Origin: Tetrahymena elliotti 4EA | Taxonomy: Eukaryota; Ciliophora; Oligohymenophorea; Hymenostomatida; Tetrahymenidae | Reading direction: 5' to 3' | Length of the DNA stretch: 64,000 bases | NCBI GenBank assembly: GCA_000231825.2 | Contig: JH720364.1 | Coordinates: forward strand, 1 to 64,000 | Shown here: positions 47,372 through 59,200 of the stretch, piece after piece | Layout of the letters: each line of letters starts with the position of its first letter | Position numbering within the stretch: the stretch's first letter is position 1 | Made by a program: the position numbers and the translations under genes | Notes under the pieces: generated by a model | Told to the model about the DNA's origin: nothing | The model's input: the letters and a program-made list of their open reading frames with translations, nothing else | The model's database searches: none

Positions 47372-49959
47372 ATGTAGAAATCAGTTTCTTAATCATCTAC
47401 CTAGTATAAATAGAAATTCTCTTAGAATGCTGTTTAGGAAATGTAAAATAAGCTGTAAAGTTTTTAATAAAGTCTGCTACAAGTCAGCAATAAACATATA
47501 CATGCAAATGATAAGTAGAATTTGACTGAGGAAGCATAAGATAATTAGTATTAGAATTGTTAATCAGCAAAACGTAATCACTAGAAATACAAAAACAAGA
47601 AACATATGAGTCAAAATGTTCTAAGAGAAAAAACAAATGAAAATTAAGTAGCAAATGATCAATATAAACAAACTTAATCAAATGACTCTTCGGAATTATT
47701 TGGAGCTAAAACTAATGATAAACAGAATTAAAATGTGAATTCTTAATTATAGTCTACCTCAAGCAATTAGAAAAATGTAGAAGTATTATTGCCTGCAATC
47801 ACTTAGAGTCATTAGAAAGCAGATAATTACTACCTGTTAAAAGGAAAGAATTAAAAAAATAATAAATACTCAAATGAGCAATAAGCAAATAGTCTACATG
47901 AAACGGTTTCAAGTAGATCCTCTACAAATTTTTAGAATGCTGTAAGGCTTTTTTAGAATAAAAATATCTTAAATTTTATTATTTTCTATAAAATAAAAAA
48001 ATTGGAAAAATATGTCATTCACTTTGTTACTTTTATTGATCTTTTATCTTATTATTAATTTTTTTATTTAAAAAAGTCTCATGGACAAGAATATGACCAG
48101 GTTTTAAGTAAATCTACTCATCTTAATAAAAAGAACTAAGACTCTAAATATGAAGAGAATTCAGATGACTCAGTTTCAACAAATGAGTAGAAGAAAAGAG
48201 TTATGCAAGGAGTTTAAGAATTGAAAAAATTGAGAGAAAGGAGATTTACATTCAGGAAACTTAAAAAAATTGATAAGCTAAAGCAAAGAATAAGTGTTCT
48301 TCAGGATTTAGAGAAGCAGATTCCTTTAATTCAAGACCCAAAAAAATAAAAGGAAATAGAAGATAAACTAAATATGAATGGAGATGGAGCAACAACTGAT
48401 ATGTCTTTTATAAGTTAGGATGATTGCTTTTCAAGAAATAGTGATGATTTTATCTTTTAAAAATTGGATCAAATCTCAGTCACTGAAATGAGTGAAGAAA
48501 ATGATAGAGATAGGATTAATGAAATTGATGAAATAGTTAATTCTAAAGAAAATAATAAAAATCAATAAGAATGTCTGCCAAATATTAACACCAATTATTC
48601 TAAATCCTCAAAGCTATCAAATGCTTTAGAATGCATTATGGAGGAACATTAAGATTACTTCAATCATATTGCAGGTATATTTATTTCTTGCTATATTTTT
48701 GAATTCAATAAAATATTTTACTTTATCTTATTCAAAATATTTCCAAAATAAAAGCTTCTTGTTGTCAAATTAAATTTGAAAAAGATAAATAAAATATTTT
48801 TTCTTAAAAAAATGAAAATAAAAGGAAAGTTATTTAAAAATTTTTGATGATAAATTAAATATTGAAAAATAATTTAAAAATGTTATATTTTTTAATGAAA
48901 TTTATCTTATCATTTTAGGACAAAAAGCTATTTTTTATGAATAAAAAATTAGACTCCATTTCAATAAAATTCATTCTAATTTAGATAAAATCTTAAAAAA
49001 TTAGGTAAATGTGCTTGTGGATAATGCGAATGTGGAAGATGTCATGTAAAATGCTTTGTTAATTAAAAAAAACCTTAAATTTATCAAATGACATGGGAAT
49101 CCTCTTATAGCAGATCTTATTCCCACAGCTAAAATAATATATTTAAAGACAAGTACGATATTAAAATGATGAGAAAATCTTATCAAGCTTAGCAACCAAT
49201 ACCATTTGATTACACCTCAACTTTTAAAGTAAGAAAAAAATGTATTTTAAATTTATTAAAATTATTTTATTATAAAAGAGAGATTTTCAACACCCACCAG
49301 ATATCAATTTCTAAAAAGTTGTTCATTATGACAAAATCAAAGATAGTCCACTTTACAGCTTATCTAACTACAAAGTAATTCATATGCAAAAAAGATATTA
49401 TTAACAATTAATTTTAAATTAACTAAAATTTTTCAAAGAGTAATTATGTAGATTGGAAGATAGCTCCTAAAGAAGTCCCTATCTAGTATATAGAGCCAAA
49501 AACAGTGGTTTAAGGTACTCCTCTGATTGGTTCTTCAACTATGAAGAAAGATTACTAAGTTTTAGACTCAATTAAAACTAATAGTGCTAGACCACCTGAT
49601 TAAAGTCCTTTGCCAAGATTTTCTATTAATAAGAGTAGTTTCAAAAAGCAAAACGATTACTCCCCTTTCAATATAATTGAAGAAAAAAATAACAATCCAG
49701 ATATTTTAAAATCAAAAGTATCACATTTAAATTCAAAATATTCAAGAATTTATAAATATTTTCAATATATTAGAAATAAGAATACATTTAAACACCATCT
49801 TATGAAGGTCAATTTTAAACTAGCGCATCAGTTCATAAAGATTTAGGCAATAAGCTATGTGAAGGAAATAAAAAATTATATGCTATGTATCAAAGAAAAA
49901 TTGAAAAGTATCAAAAAAGGTTGTAAGAATAAATAGAGAGACTAGAATAGGCCAAATGA
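47372..49959 (+). CDS. SAXO-like (stabiliser of axonemal microtubules) protein with coiled-coil N-terminus
   Basis: Six exons: 47372-47941, 48077-48674, 48919-49228, 49279-49374, 49439-49717 and 49774-49959, about 679 residues. The first 190 residues are Asn/Gln/Ser-rich. Exon 2 is charged and partly coiled coil (QELKKLRERRFTFRKLKKID). Exon 3 has the Cys cluster KCACGQCECGRCHVKC followed by Tyr/Ser-rich sequence and SYQAQQPIPFDYTSTF. Exons 4-6 continue with DFQHPPDINF and QEYIQTPSYEGQF, and the protein ends in a basic coiled coil. A CxC..CxCG..C cluster followed by F/Y-rich short repeats is the SAXO layout; those proteins bind microtubules of cilia and centrioles through Mn repeats. The frame changes by one base at the A6 run 48995-49000, where one more A would join the two halves. 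An in-frame TGA at 47309 fixes ATG 47372. Confidence 0.65.
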
Positions 49960-51459
49960 AGGGTTAAAAACGAATGCTTTTTTTTAAATTTAAATTAGTA
50001 TTAATATTAGTTTATTACTTTTAATAATATTATTCTTATTATCTTTTATATTTATTGTCTAATTTACATTATATCAGATTATATCAAAACACTCACTCTC
50101 TTAATTTTTTGTCAAATTTTTTTCTTTCATAAATTAAGAATATTTTTCACAAATATTAAAGAAAATAACAATTTTTAAAAGTAAAATAATATATGAAAAA
50201 TTAATCTTTTTATTTAATAAATTCAAGGTAGAATTACTTTTAATAAATAATATTCATCTTCTAAAATAGTATTAATATTAATAAATTTTCTATAAAAAAA
50301 CTATATTCTTATTATCATTAATATTTATTGCGTGATTTAAATTACATCAGATTTAGTTTCATAGCTGAGTAATATTTTTGAAATTATTTGAAGAAAATTT
50401 ATAATATTTGATTTCAAAAAAATAAGAAAAGCATGAATAAATAAATAATCTGAAATAAAGAAATTAAATTTTATATTTAATTTTGTTTTCTTAAGAAATT
50501 TCTAATATGCTTGTCATGTTTACTTTTAAAACTATTAAAATAATCATTTTTTTCTTTCATTGACAGTTACAAAAACTTTCATAATCGGTTAAATAATTTT
50601 TATTTAAGATTAGATAATTTAGAAACATTTTTCTTTTGAGCTTAAATACAATTTAAAAAAATATGAATTGATTGATAACTAGCTAATCAATTAATTTCAT
50701 ATCAATTTTTTATTTAAAAGACCATATCTCTTCTGCTTAATATTTGTTAAACTTAAAAATTACATGCACATTGATGGATTTATCAATAAAATTATAATAA
50801 TTAATAACATATACTTTTTATAAAGTATCTGAGAATTCTTTATATTCTAACCTTAATTATGGAATTTGTTTTAAAAATTTAACAAACAAAACAATCAATA
50901 TAGATACTTTATGTGGAAGAAATGTATTAATGTATTTATCTGTAAACTACAATTTTTGAAAATATTGAAACTTTTGATTAAAATAAATTTTGTCATATTT
51001 TAAGAAAGGTTTTGAAAAAATAAATATGAAATTTAATAAAATTATTTAAAAATAGATTAAATAAATTAACAGAGAATGTTTAGTTTATTGCTAATGATTT
51101 GTGTTTTATTTGTTTATATGTTTTAAATTAATTTATTTGTTTTTAACTGATTTATCTGTTAGATATTTTTAATTTAAGGTTGATTTGTTTTTATTTGATT
51201 TTTTTAGATTTTTTTATTTTTTGTAAAGATTTATTTGTTTTTTTTATATTTTATCATTTTATTTTAATTTCTTTTTAGATGTTGTTTGTTTTTATTTGCA
51301 AGGAAGGACTTTTTCTCAATTTTATCTCTTTTGATTTCTCTCAATTAATAGTTAGATTTCTGTTCTGGCTTAATAGGTTAGTTAATATAAAATATGATGG
51401 AAAAAAGAATAGCATTGATCTCATGAAAAAAAAGAATAAACTCTGAAGCAAAAATAAAA

Positions 51460-51768
51460 ATGGATAAAAGAAAATCAACTCAACTTCATTACTTCGAAGT
51501 GTTTTTGAGAGGAATAGAGAGGGGAAGTTTCGCCAACAGTTTTTTTTTAGTGATCTCATTGCCAGAGCAAAGAAATGGAGGGGATTTATTACTTTGGATA
51601 TAGGGTTTAATCATGGCCTATGAGATATATAGAGACAAAGGTATCAGTATAGATATTCGATGTTGGAGAATTGGGACAATAAATGCAGGTGGCATTGTGC
51701 AAAAATATTGCCTTTAAAAACTTATTTGCCTTGGAAATTTAAACTTTATCTATACATTTATGCTCTGA
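51460..51768 (+). CDS. possible small protein, 102 residues
   Basis: Single open frame with an in-frame TGA 48 bases upstream. It includes one TAG and one TAA read as Gln. The predicted product contains FANSFFLVISLPEQRNGGDL and MAYEIYRDKGISIDIRCWRI. Base composition is more GC-rich than the surroundings. It matches no family I know. Because TGA is the only stop, a 100-codon frame by chance is not rare here, so support is weak. Confidence 0.2.
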
Positions 51769-53166
51769 TCTCTCTTCTTAAAAAACTTTTAATTTAAAAG
51801 ACTTAGAAAAATTTTTATTTATTAAAAAATTATATCTTTTTGATTTGTGATTGTTTTTTTAATGATTTGAATGTAAAATCAAAGTATTTATTTCCTTATT
51901 ATCAATCTTTCTTATTTTTTTAATTAGAATTTTAACGATATGAAATAGATTTAATTTAATTTATTAAAAACAAAATCAAAGATTAAAAATGTTTTAAATT
52001 TTTATTTTAAAAACAAAAAATAAATTTTTTAAAAGGAATAATTCTGATCTGAAAAAACTAAAACGAATCTTTGAATGAATAAAAAGTATATTTTTTGATT
52101 GATTGTCTGACTGAATGATGAACCATCTTGATAAATTAATTAAGAAGAATCTATGTAATAGTATGCGAAGTTAAGCAAAATTAAATCTTTAAATTTTTAA
52201 ATAGGTAGCAAGTTAGATAAGATAAAATTAATAATTTAGCTCTTTTATTCTATCTAGATCAAGGAGAAGCATCTTCTACTTTTTGTAATATTTTGCTTTA
52301 GAATTCTACTACAAATAAGACTGAAAAACTTTATTAATCTAGGAAAAAAAAGCATAAATTACTATAAAATAGCATAAAATTTATTTTGTTCCTTTCTATT
52401 GCAAGGGATGCGAAATAATTAATATTGTTCTATTTATGTGAATATTATATTCTATGCATCTTTAGAAATTCTTGCTCTATTTCATTTTTTAGCCAAAAAT
52501 TTTGTTGTTATAAAATGACATAGAATAGCGTTTTTTCATAAGATGGCGCTTGTGTGAGAGTGATTACTAGAAAATTAAATATTTATTTTAGAGAGTGTTT
52601 TTTACTATTAAGAGAATTTACTGTTTGAAATAAGAAAACAAAAAGATTAGCGCCGGAGGGAAGAATATTAAGTTTTGTTTGGTTGATTAAATGAATGAAT
52701 AATTTGGTAATTAACTTACAAAAATTAAAGTTAGAATGCAAAATGAATAAATTGCTTATAAATTTTTAGATTATTCAGGAATTTAATGTTTATTCTTTTA
52801 TTCTATGAGAGAGGAATAGCTTAGAAATTGCTCGAGATTGATTAAGAATGATTTGATTTGAGTCTCTTCTAGAATTTTCAGAAATTAAATTTGAAATAAT
52901 ATTTACAGGTTATTAAATTTCTTTTGGAAGTATTAGGTCATCTATTAACTTGGTATACAAAAATCAATTGATAGATAGATAGATACAGATCAAATATAGC
53001 GAATTGTGCAAAAAGTTAAAAAAATTAGGAGTGGGAGATTACTAAGGATTGACAAAAAAACTAAATATAATAAATAATCAATTAAAACAAAGACTCTTTC
53101 TAAAATAATCAATCATTCAATCAATCAATCAGTCACGTATTTTATCGAAAAACAAGTAAGTAGGCA

Positions 53167-53190
53167 TTGTTTGTTTGTTTGTTTGTTTGA
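53167..53190. repeat. (TTTG)n simple repeat
   Basis: About five perfect TTTG units. A (GATA)n run near 52969-52986 and an imperfect (ATCA)n run near 53107-53131 lie just upstream, all within 300 bases before the small PB1-like gene. Confidence 0.8.
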
Positions 53191-53451
53191 TAAACATATA
53201 AGATTATCGATATTGCAAACCAATTTTTATAATAGATTAGCATTAAAAAAGATAAAGTTATACTCATAATCTCCTTCATCAATTGATTAATAATAGGAAT
53301 AAACCATTTAGATTTTGACTGATTTATTGTTTAAATTATCAAGCTATTGATCAGATATACATAGACATATTTTGCACCACGAATTAAGATATAATTTAAG
53401 AGTTAACAAAAAAAATTAATACATTAAAAAATAAAAAAAAACAACTCAGAA

Positions 53452-54093
53452 ATGGCTATCATTAAAATACAATTCAATAAGCAAATTCGCAAATTCAATG
53501 ATGCCTAAAACATCCAGCTCAATAAAATCTACAACTTCATAATGAAGCACTTTGACAATCTCCCTCCTTACTTTGAGTTGTAGTTCAGAGATCCCTTAAA
53601 CAAAATTAAAAGACAGCTTATGAATAATGACTAACTCCAAAACTTAATTTAAATGAAACAAAACATCACCCTGATTATCAAACCAATAATTTTTGAGAAC
53701 ATTGGTAGATACCAAATCTGCAAAAAGAAAAACGAATAGTTCTAGTCTACTGGAATTTTTTCTGATATGGCTTTGTTGCTTGAGAGACTTTCACTCCATT
53801 AAAGCTACTCTGAAAATCAATTTGAAAAAGAAAATAATACTGTTATTAATAATAGTGGCAAGAATATAATAAATAAATTTTTAGTTGAAGATTGCAATGA
53901 ATAAGAAACTAATAAGAAAGAAGAAAGTTACTAATTAACTTCAGCAGGAGTTAACAATAACTACTGCCAAAATATAGTCATACAAGATGAAAAAGACTTT
54001 CTCATTAAGGATGAAACCAAGGAATATGTTGAATAGATGTTCTGTCTCTCCTCTGATGATGACAGCTCTCAACAAATCGAATTAGACTTCTGA
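53452..54093 (+). CDS. small protein with N-terminal PB1-like domain
   Basis: Single exon, 213 residues, ATG 53452 to TGA 54091. Residues 1-80 read like a PB1 domain, a ubiquitin-like dimerisation fold: basic first strand MAIIKIQFNKQIRKF, a helix IYNFIMKHFDNLP, then YFELQFRDPLNKIKRQLMNND with the acidic/OPCA-like position poorly kept, and the last strand NITLIIKPI. The rest is Asn/Glu/Lys-rich and apparently disordered, with an acidic C-terminus (LSSDDDSSQQIELDF). There is no signal peptide or membrane segment. The partner is unknown. The upstream 50 bases are A-rich with scattered C, a typical leader. Domain call by pattern only; a ubiquitin-like fold of another type is possible. Confidence 0.7.
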
Positions 54094-56228
54094 ATATTAG
54101 CTTCAAGATCTTCTCAAATAAAAAACTTTGATTCATATTAGAAATGATTATTTGTATACTTCCCCATTTCACTTTCTAATAAATAAAAAATTAATTAAAA
54201 ATTGATCAAACCACTCACTCACTCTATATTCAATAATAAAATGATCTATCTATCAATTAATAAATACATTAAAAATCCCTTAAAACAAAACTAATCTCTA
54301 AAAATCATTTCAAATACATTTCAATGCTACTAAGGGTACATATAAGTTAAAATATTTAACCATCTCAAAGAATGTGATCCATTTATCTAACAAACTACCC
54401 ACTACTTATAATAACAAAATATTCATTCATTTATTAATTAATTAACAAATAATTAAATAAAATCAAACAAAAAACACTTATTAATCTATAAAATAATTAA
54501 TTTGTTTGATAATTTAAAAATTCCTACTCTATCTCTCTCTTTCTGTCTAATCAACTCAAAATCCACGTTTTAGCTTTAACTGGAAAAAAGTGCGTTGAAA
54601 ATTTAAATAAAATTAATATTTTAAATAAAAACTAAGAGGGATTAAACAATTAGATAGCTTAGTAAGTAAATAAATAAATAACAATTCTTGGATGCTTATT
54701 GGGAAAGGAAATATGAAAATACTATATTAACATTACTTTAAATTCACTCACTAATTCATTATTTTTTTAAATCAATTTCTTATTTCCTAGAATAAAAAAA
54801 ATAAATAACTGGGATTTATTTCAAAAAATAAAAAATAAATACTTTGTTTATACTATATTAATAAAATTATATAAATACTTTCTTCTATTTCTTATGAATC
54901 TTTTTATTTTATTTGTATTTCTTTATGTTGCATTTCTCCATGCATTTTGTTTACCTTTCTAATCAACCTTAAACAAACAGCTTCTTTTACTAATTTCAAG
55001 TATTCTTCTTTTTTACAATTTTCTAATTACTTTTAATGTGTGTTCATATTTTTTATTATTATATTATTTCTACTATCTGAAACTATTTAGTTCTTAATAT
55101 TCCCACAAACAAGGAAGCTAGATTTTTAGTAAATGCAATATTAAATATGAATTAACCCATCAATAAAATTATTTTTTGAGTATTAATAACAAAAAATATT
55201 TCAATTAAATTTTTAATGAAAACATTTGAATTTAAACAAATGCAATTTACTTTATGTTTTGGAATGTATTTGATTATCAATAAAAAGATATAAATATTTA
55301 AATATTGGATAATGTGTGAAAATTAAATATTTATGGCTGAGTTGGTTTAAGGACCTATTGTAATAAAAAATAAATTCTTTTATTATTAATTGTAAAGCGT
55401 AAGTTGGAAAAGACTTAAAATGGAGTGAAATATATATTTATAAGTATTATATACCAATATTTTAGATTATAACATTTAAATATATTCTTTTTTCTCGAAG
55501 GAAAATTTCACTAAAACTCCAGTTAATGGCTCCATCAAACTTTTTATCAAAAACGCTAATAATATAAAATAAATAATTAGCTCTTCATTTAAACATTAAT
55601 ACAAAAATCAATGAAAAAATATTTTTTTATCTGAAAATATTTTATTTTTATTAATTTTTTAAAGTATTTTAACTTAAAACTATTGTTTTGTCTTTTAAAA
55701 GTAATGTTTGTTTTCAACATTCTATTCTCGATTGAATCTTTAAAAATAAAATAATTTTTATATTTCTATCTCATCAAAATCAATTTATCATCATTAAATT
55801 TAAGAAATGCATATCCAATATAAAATATAAAATCAATTTCTCATTTATTCAATAAATATAATTTTTTTATGATTCAATTCAATTGTTTTATTCTGTAATT
55901 ATTCAATCAATGTGTCTAAGATTTTTTAAAAAATCAAAAAAATATTTTTAATAGATTTTCTTTAACTAGAACAAAGTTCAACAAAGAAAAATTATAAATC
56001 ATTTTAATTGAATATTCAAAATGTACAAAAATTTGATTTAAATTATTTTATAGAGATGCATAATTCAATATTTTATTCAAAATATTGATTGTTATTGAAC
56101 ACAAAATATTTGGAATTTACTTGAATTTGCTGAAAATAAAAATTTTGAGAAAAGCTTAAGCAATTAGATTAATTTTAATTGTATTATTAGAACAGAGAAT
56201 AGAAAAAGACATAAAATGAAAGAAAGAT
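54094..56228. other. AT-rich intergenic region
   Basis: About 2.1 kb between the PB1-like gene (plus) and the 3' end of the TBC gene (minus). No gene, RNA or repeat of note was seen. Confidence 0.5.
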
Positions 56229-59200
56229 TCATTAATGCATTAAATCTTCATCATCATATTCCTGTAATTAAAAATGCTTTATTAATAATTTTGATTAAAT
56301 TTTAAGAAATGTCTTACTTATTATTATTTTTCTTCTAGCTCGTTTAGGTTGATTTAAGTAATAATAAGCACATCACTTGGCTTTTTAAGGAATAGATCTA
56401 ATTCATTTCAAAATAAAAATTAATTTTGAAAAATATTTGTAAAAAATGAATTTACTTTTTTATAAGTGTTTAAACCTTACTATAAAATTAGAAATATCAT
56501 CATACGTAAGTTTAACTTTTTTAAAGGAAGTCTGCTTCATCACTATTTAGCAAGGCATGTATTCACTAAGAAATTCTGAATACCTGAATTTAGCAAGTTA
56601 GTTGAATTCTTAATCAATATTGAATATTTATTAATTAATTTTCTGTTGGATCTAAATGTTGAGCTTAGAAGGAATATTGTACTAGCACACCATCTTAAAA
56701 TTAAGAGACTATTTTAAATTCAATAAATATCTGAGTTTGTTTTAAATCTAAAGGAATTAAGTTACTTGATTTGAGTTGAGGAGTGCATAGTCGTAAATTG
56801 ATTTTTCTTGATATTCAATCAGCTTTTGATTCTATAAAAATAATTCAATGATTGTCTTTTCAAAATCCAAGGCTAATAAAAATGTTTGTCCAACATCAAG
56901 TTAATTGATGGTTTCTTGAAGAATTAGGTTTTATAGTATTAGAATAACTACATCCATTCCTGAATAAAAAGATAGAGAAGTTTTTAAATTTGCAATTTGA
57001 CTGGAATCTGTACTATTATAAATAAATTAATTTATTTCAGATCTATTATTGCTATATTATATATTCTATCTTTTCTATTTTAGTTCGAGAATTAAATGAT
57101 GGTAGTTCTCTTTCAGTTGTTCCAAACTTAGCTACTATACTTGCTCAATGCTTTAATTTAGGCTTTGTTTTATTGTACTTTGCTTCTTTGATAAAAGAGG
57201 TCCTGTATTCATAGCAGGGTCATCTACATCAGGCTTATTTAAATACTTGAGCTTTTAGTTTAGTCTCTAATTAAATAATCTCTTTTATTTATCATCTACA
57301 ACATTAACTACTGCTATTACTTTACTGTTCACCATCACTGTAAAAGTTACCTTGTAAAATAAACAAATAATGAATATAAATTAATCAATAAAAATTAAAT
57401 TAAATTAATTAATTGAATAGAAATAAAATTAAATAAATTAAAATTGATTGTTATTTTAGTAAAAGATAAATAAATGATTTTAAAAACAATGAATTGAAAT
57501 AGAGCTGATGAAATAATTAATTACTTGGATTTAGTTGATTAAAATCTTTCTCGTAGGTAGAGCAAATTAATCTTAATTTAATGTTTTAGACATATTTGTT
57601 ACTTAGGTGATTGAGTTTTAGAAATTTATTAAATATCTTAAAATAGGGAGCTTTTCCATAATTTCAATAAACTGTTTCTTAGACACTTTGAGATTTTGAT
57701 TAGACAGAGAAATGAGATTTTCATTATTGTGCATAATTTACTGAATAGGCTGAGTACTTTTATGTTTAATAATATTTTATTTAATTAAAATTAAAGTTAT
57801 TTGTTTACTCGTCAGGTTTTTTGTAGGGAAGATCTGGTCTTTTATCAAGAATAATTCTTTTTGTAACTTTCCAATCTTTGTCAATCAAGCAAGTAAACTT
57901 TGTTAGAATACCTTCAACTCTATACTTAATATTAAGCATGTATTAAGAGTTATTCAAACCTTCAATTTAATTTTTTATTTTCTCGTCTAACAAGTTCTTT
58001 AATATACTAAGGATATTGCTGCCTCCCAAGAAAATGTCTTTGCACTTTTCAATTAAAAAAATAATTTTAACAAAAAAGATAATAAAAAAATTTACTTTTA
58101 TTGACAAATTATTTTAGTTTTGCATATTAATTATTTCTTTTGTAACATCTATGACAATATTATCATTGTCTCTCACTGTTAATTCAGCTTTGACTATTCT
58201 ATTCACAGATCCCAAAATAGCATATTCAACCATATCATATATTTAATTATCTGGTATGTAAATCATGAACATGTCATAAATGTATTTCACAAACTCTAAA
58301 ACTGTGTTCATATGGACTAGTTGTTCCTCTATTAATTAAATAAAATGTTTAATAATATATGAATCACTATTTAAATTAAAAATTTTTAAGATATATTTAC
58401 AATCTTTCTGAGAATCAAAGACTTGGAGCAGGTCAAAAAAGAGGTATAATTTTTATTTAAATGTTGATGGAGAAAAAAGTATTATTGAAACTATAAAATC
58501 CATAAAGTAAAAAGTCTTATTTGGATTATTTATCACATGAAAATCAAATACAGTTCTCAAAAAGTTGATGTTACTCAATCCACTAATACTACCATCATTT
58601 AAAGCTACTTTTAAGAACATTTTCATCACTTCAAATGATGTCTCAGAATCTTTTCAAAATTAATTACAAAAATAATTTTAAAACTGTTTATTCTCTCTCT
58701 ATCTTCAAGTGAGGATTTATTTAGAAAAAATAATTAAATAGGTTTTGAAATTTTTAACTAAATTCTTTTATTTCTTAAATTTTAAAAAAATTTAAAATGT
58801 TATCCATCCCCCTTTTTTAAGTATAAATTAATATTAACAAAATATTTACTAAGTCTCCAATTAATTTTTTATGAAGATTCTAAAGAGTAATGAGAAATAG
58901 CACTAAAGATAGGTATGTTTTAAATATCACTTCTAAAAAACTATCTCAGAGCATTAAAATCAGTAGTTTTAGTTTTATCATCAATTTTAAATAAATAATT
59001 AACAAGTTTGGTAGGGTGATTTTGTAAAGCTAAACTTGCTTGATTTCTTATTGTGTACAGAGGCAAATTATTTAAAGGAAAAGGCTACTATATCTATTAT
59101 GTATATTTATCAGATAGTATTATCACAGATATATCTATTTCACTAGTTGTGTAATTGTGTATAGCTTGTCTAAAAGCACAAATATCATCAAGAAGTAAAG

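Larger units (their letters stand above)
49960..53451. other. long AT-rich intergenic region with a GC-richer island and simple repeats
   Basis: About 3.5 kb. At roughly 51300-51770 base composition is less AT-rich and one frame (ATG 51460 to TGA 51766) stays open for 102 codons. Right of it are tetranucleotide runs: GATA at about 52969-52986, ATCA at about 53107-53131 and TTTG at about 53167-53190. Short GC-rich spots (GCGCCGGAGGG at about 52650, GATGGCGCTTG at about 52543) are not explained. No RNA gene could be recognised. Confidence 0.5.

Noticed and set aside
51341..51559. 72-codon open frame, minus strand
   Set aside because: Phe/Leu/Ser repeats; the plus-strand frame at 51460 has better composition, and even that is weak.
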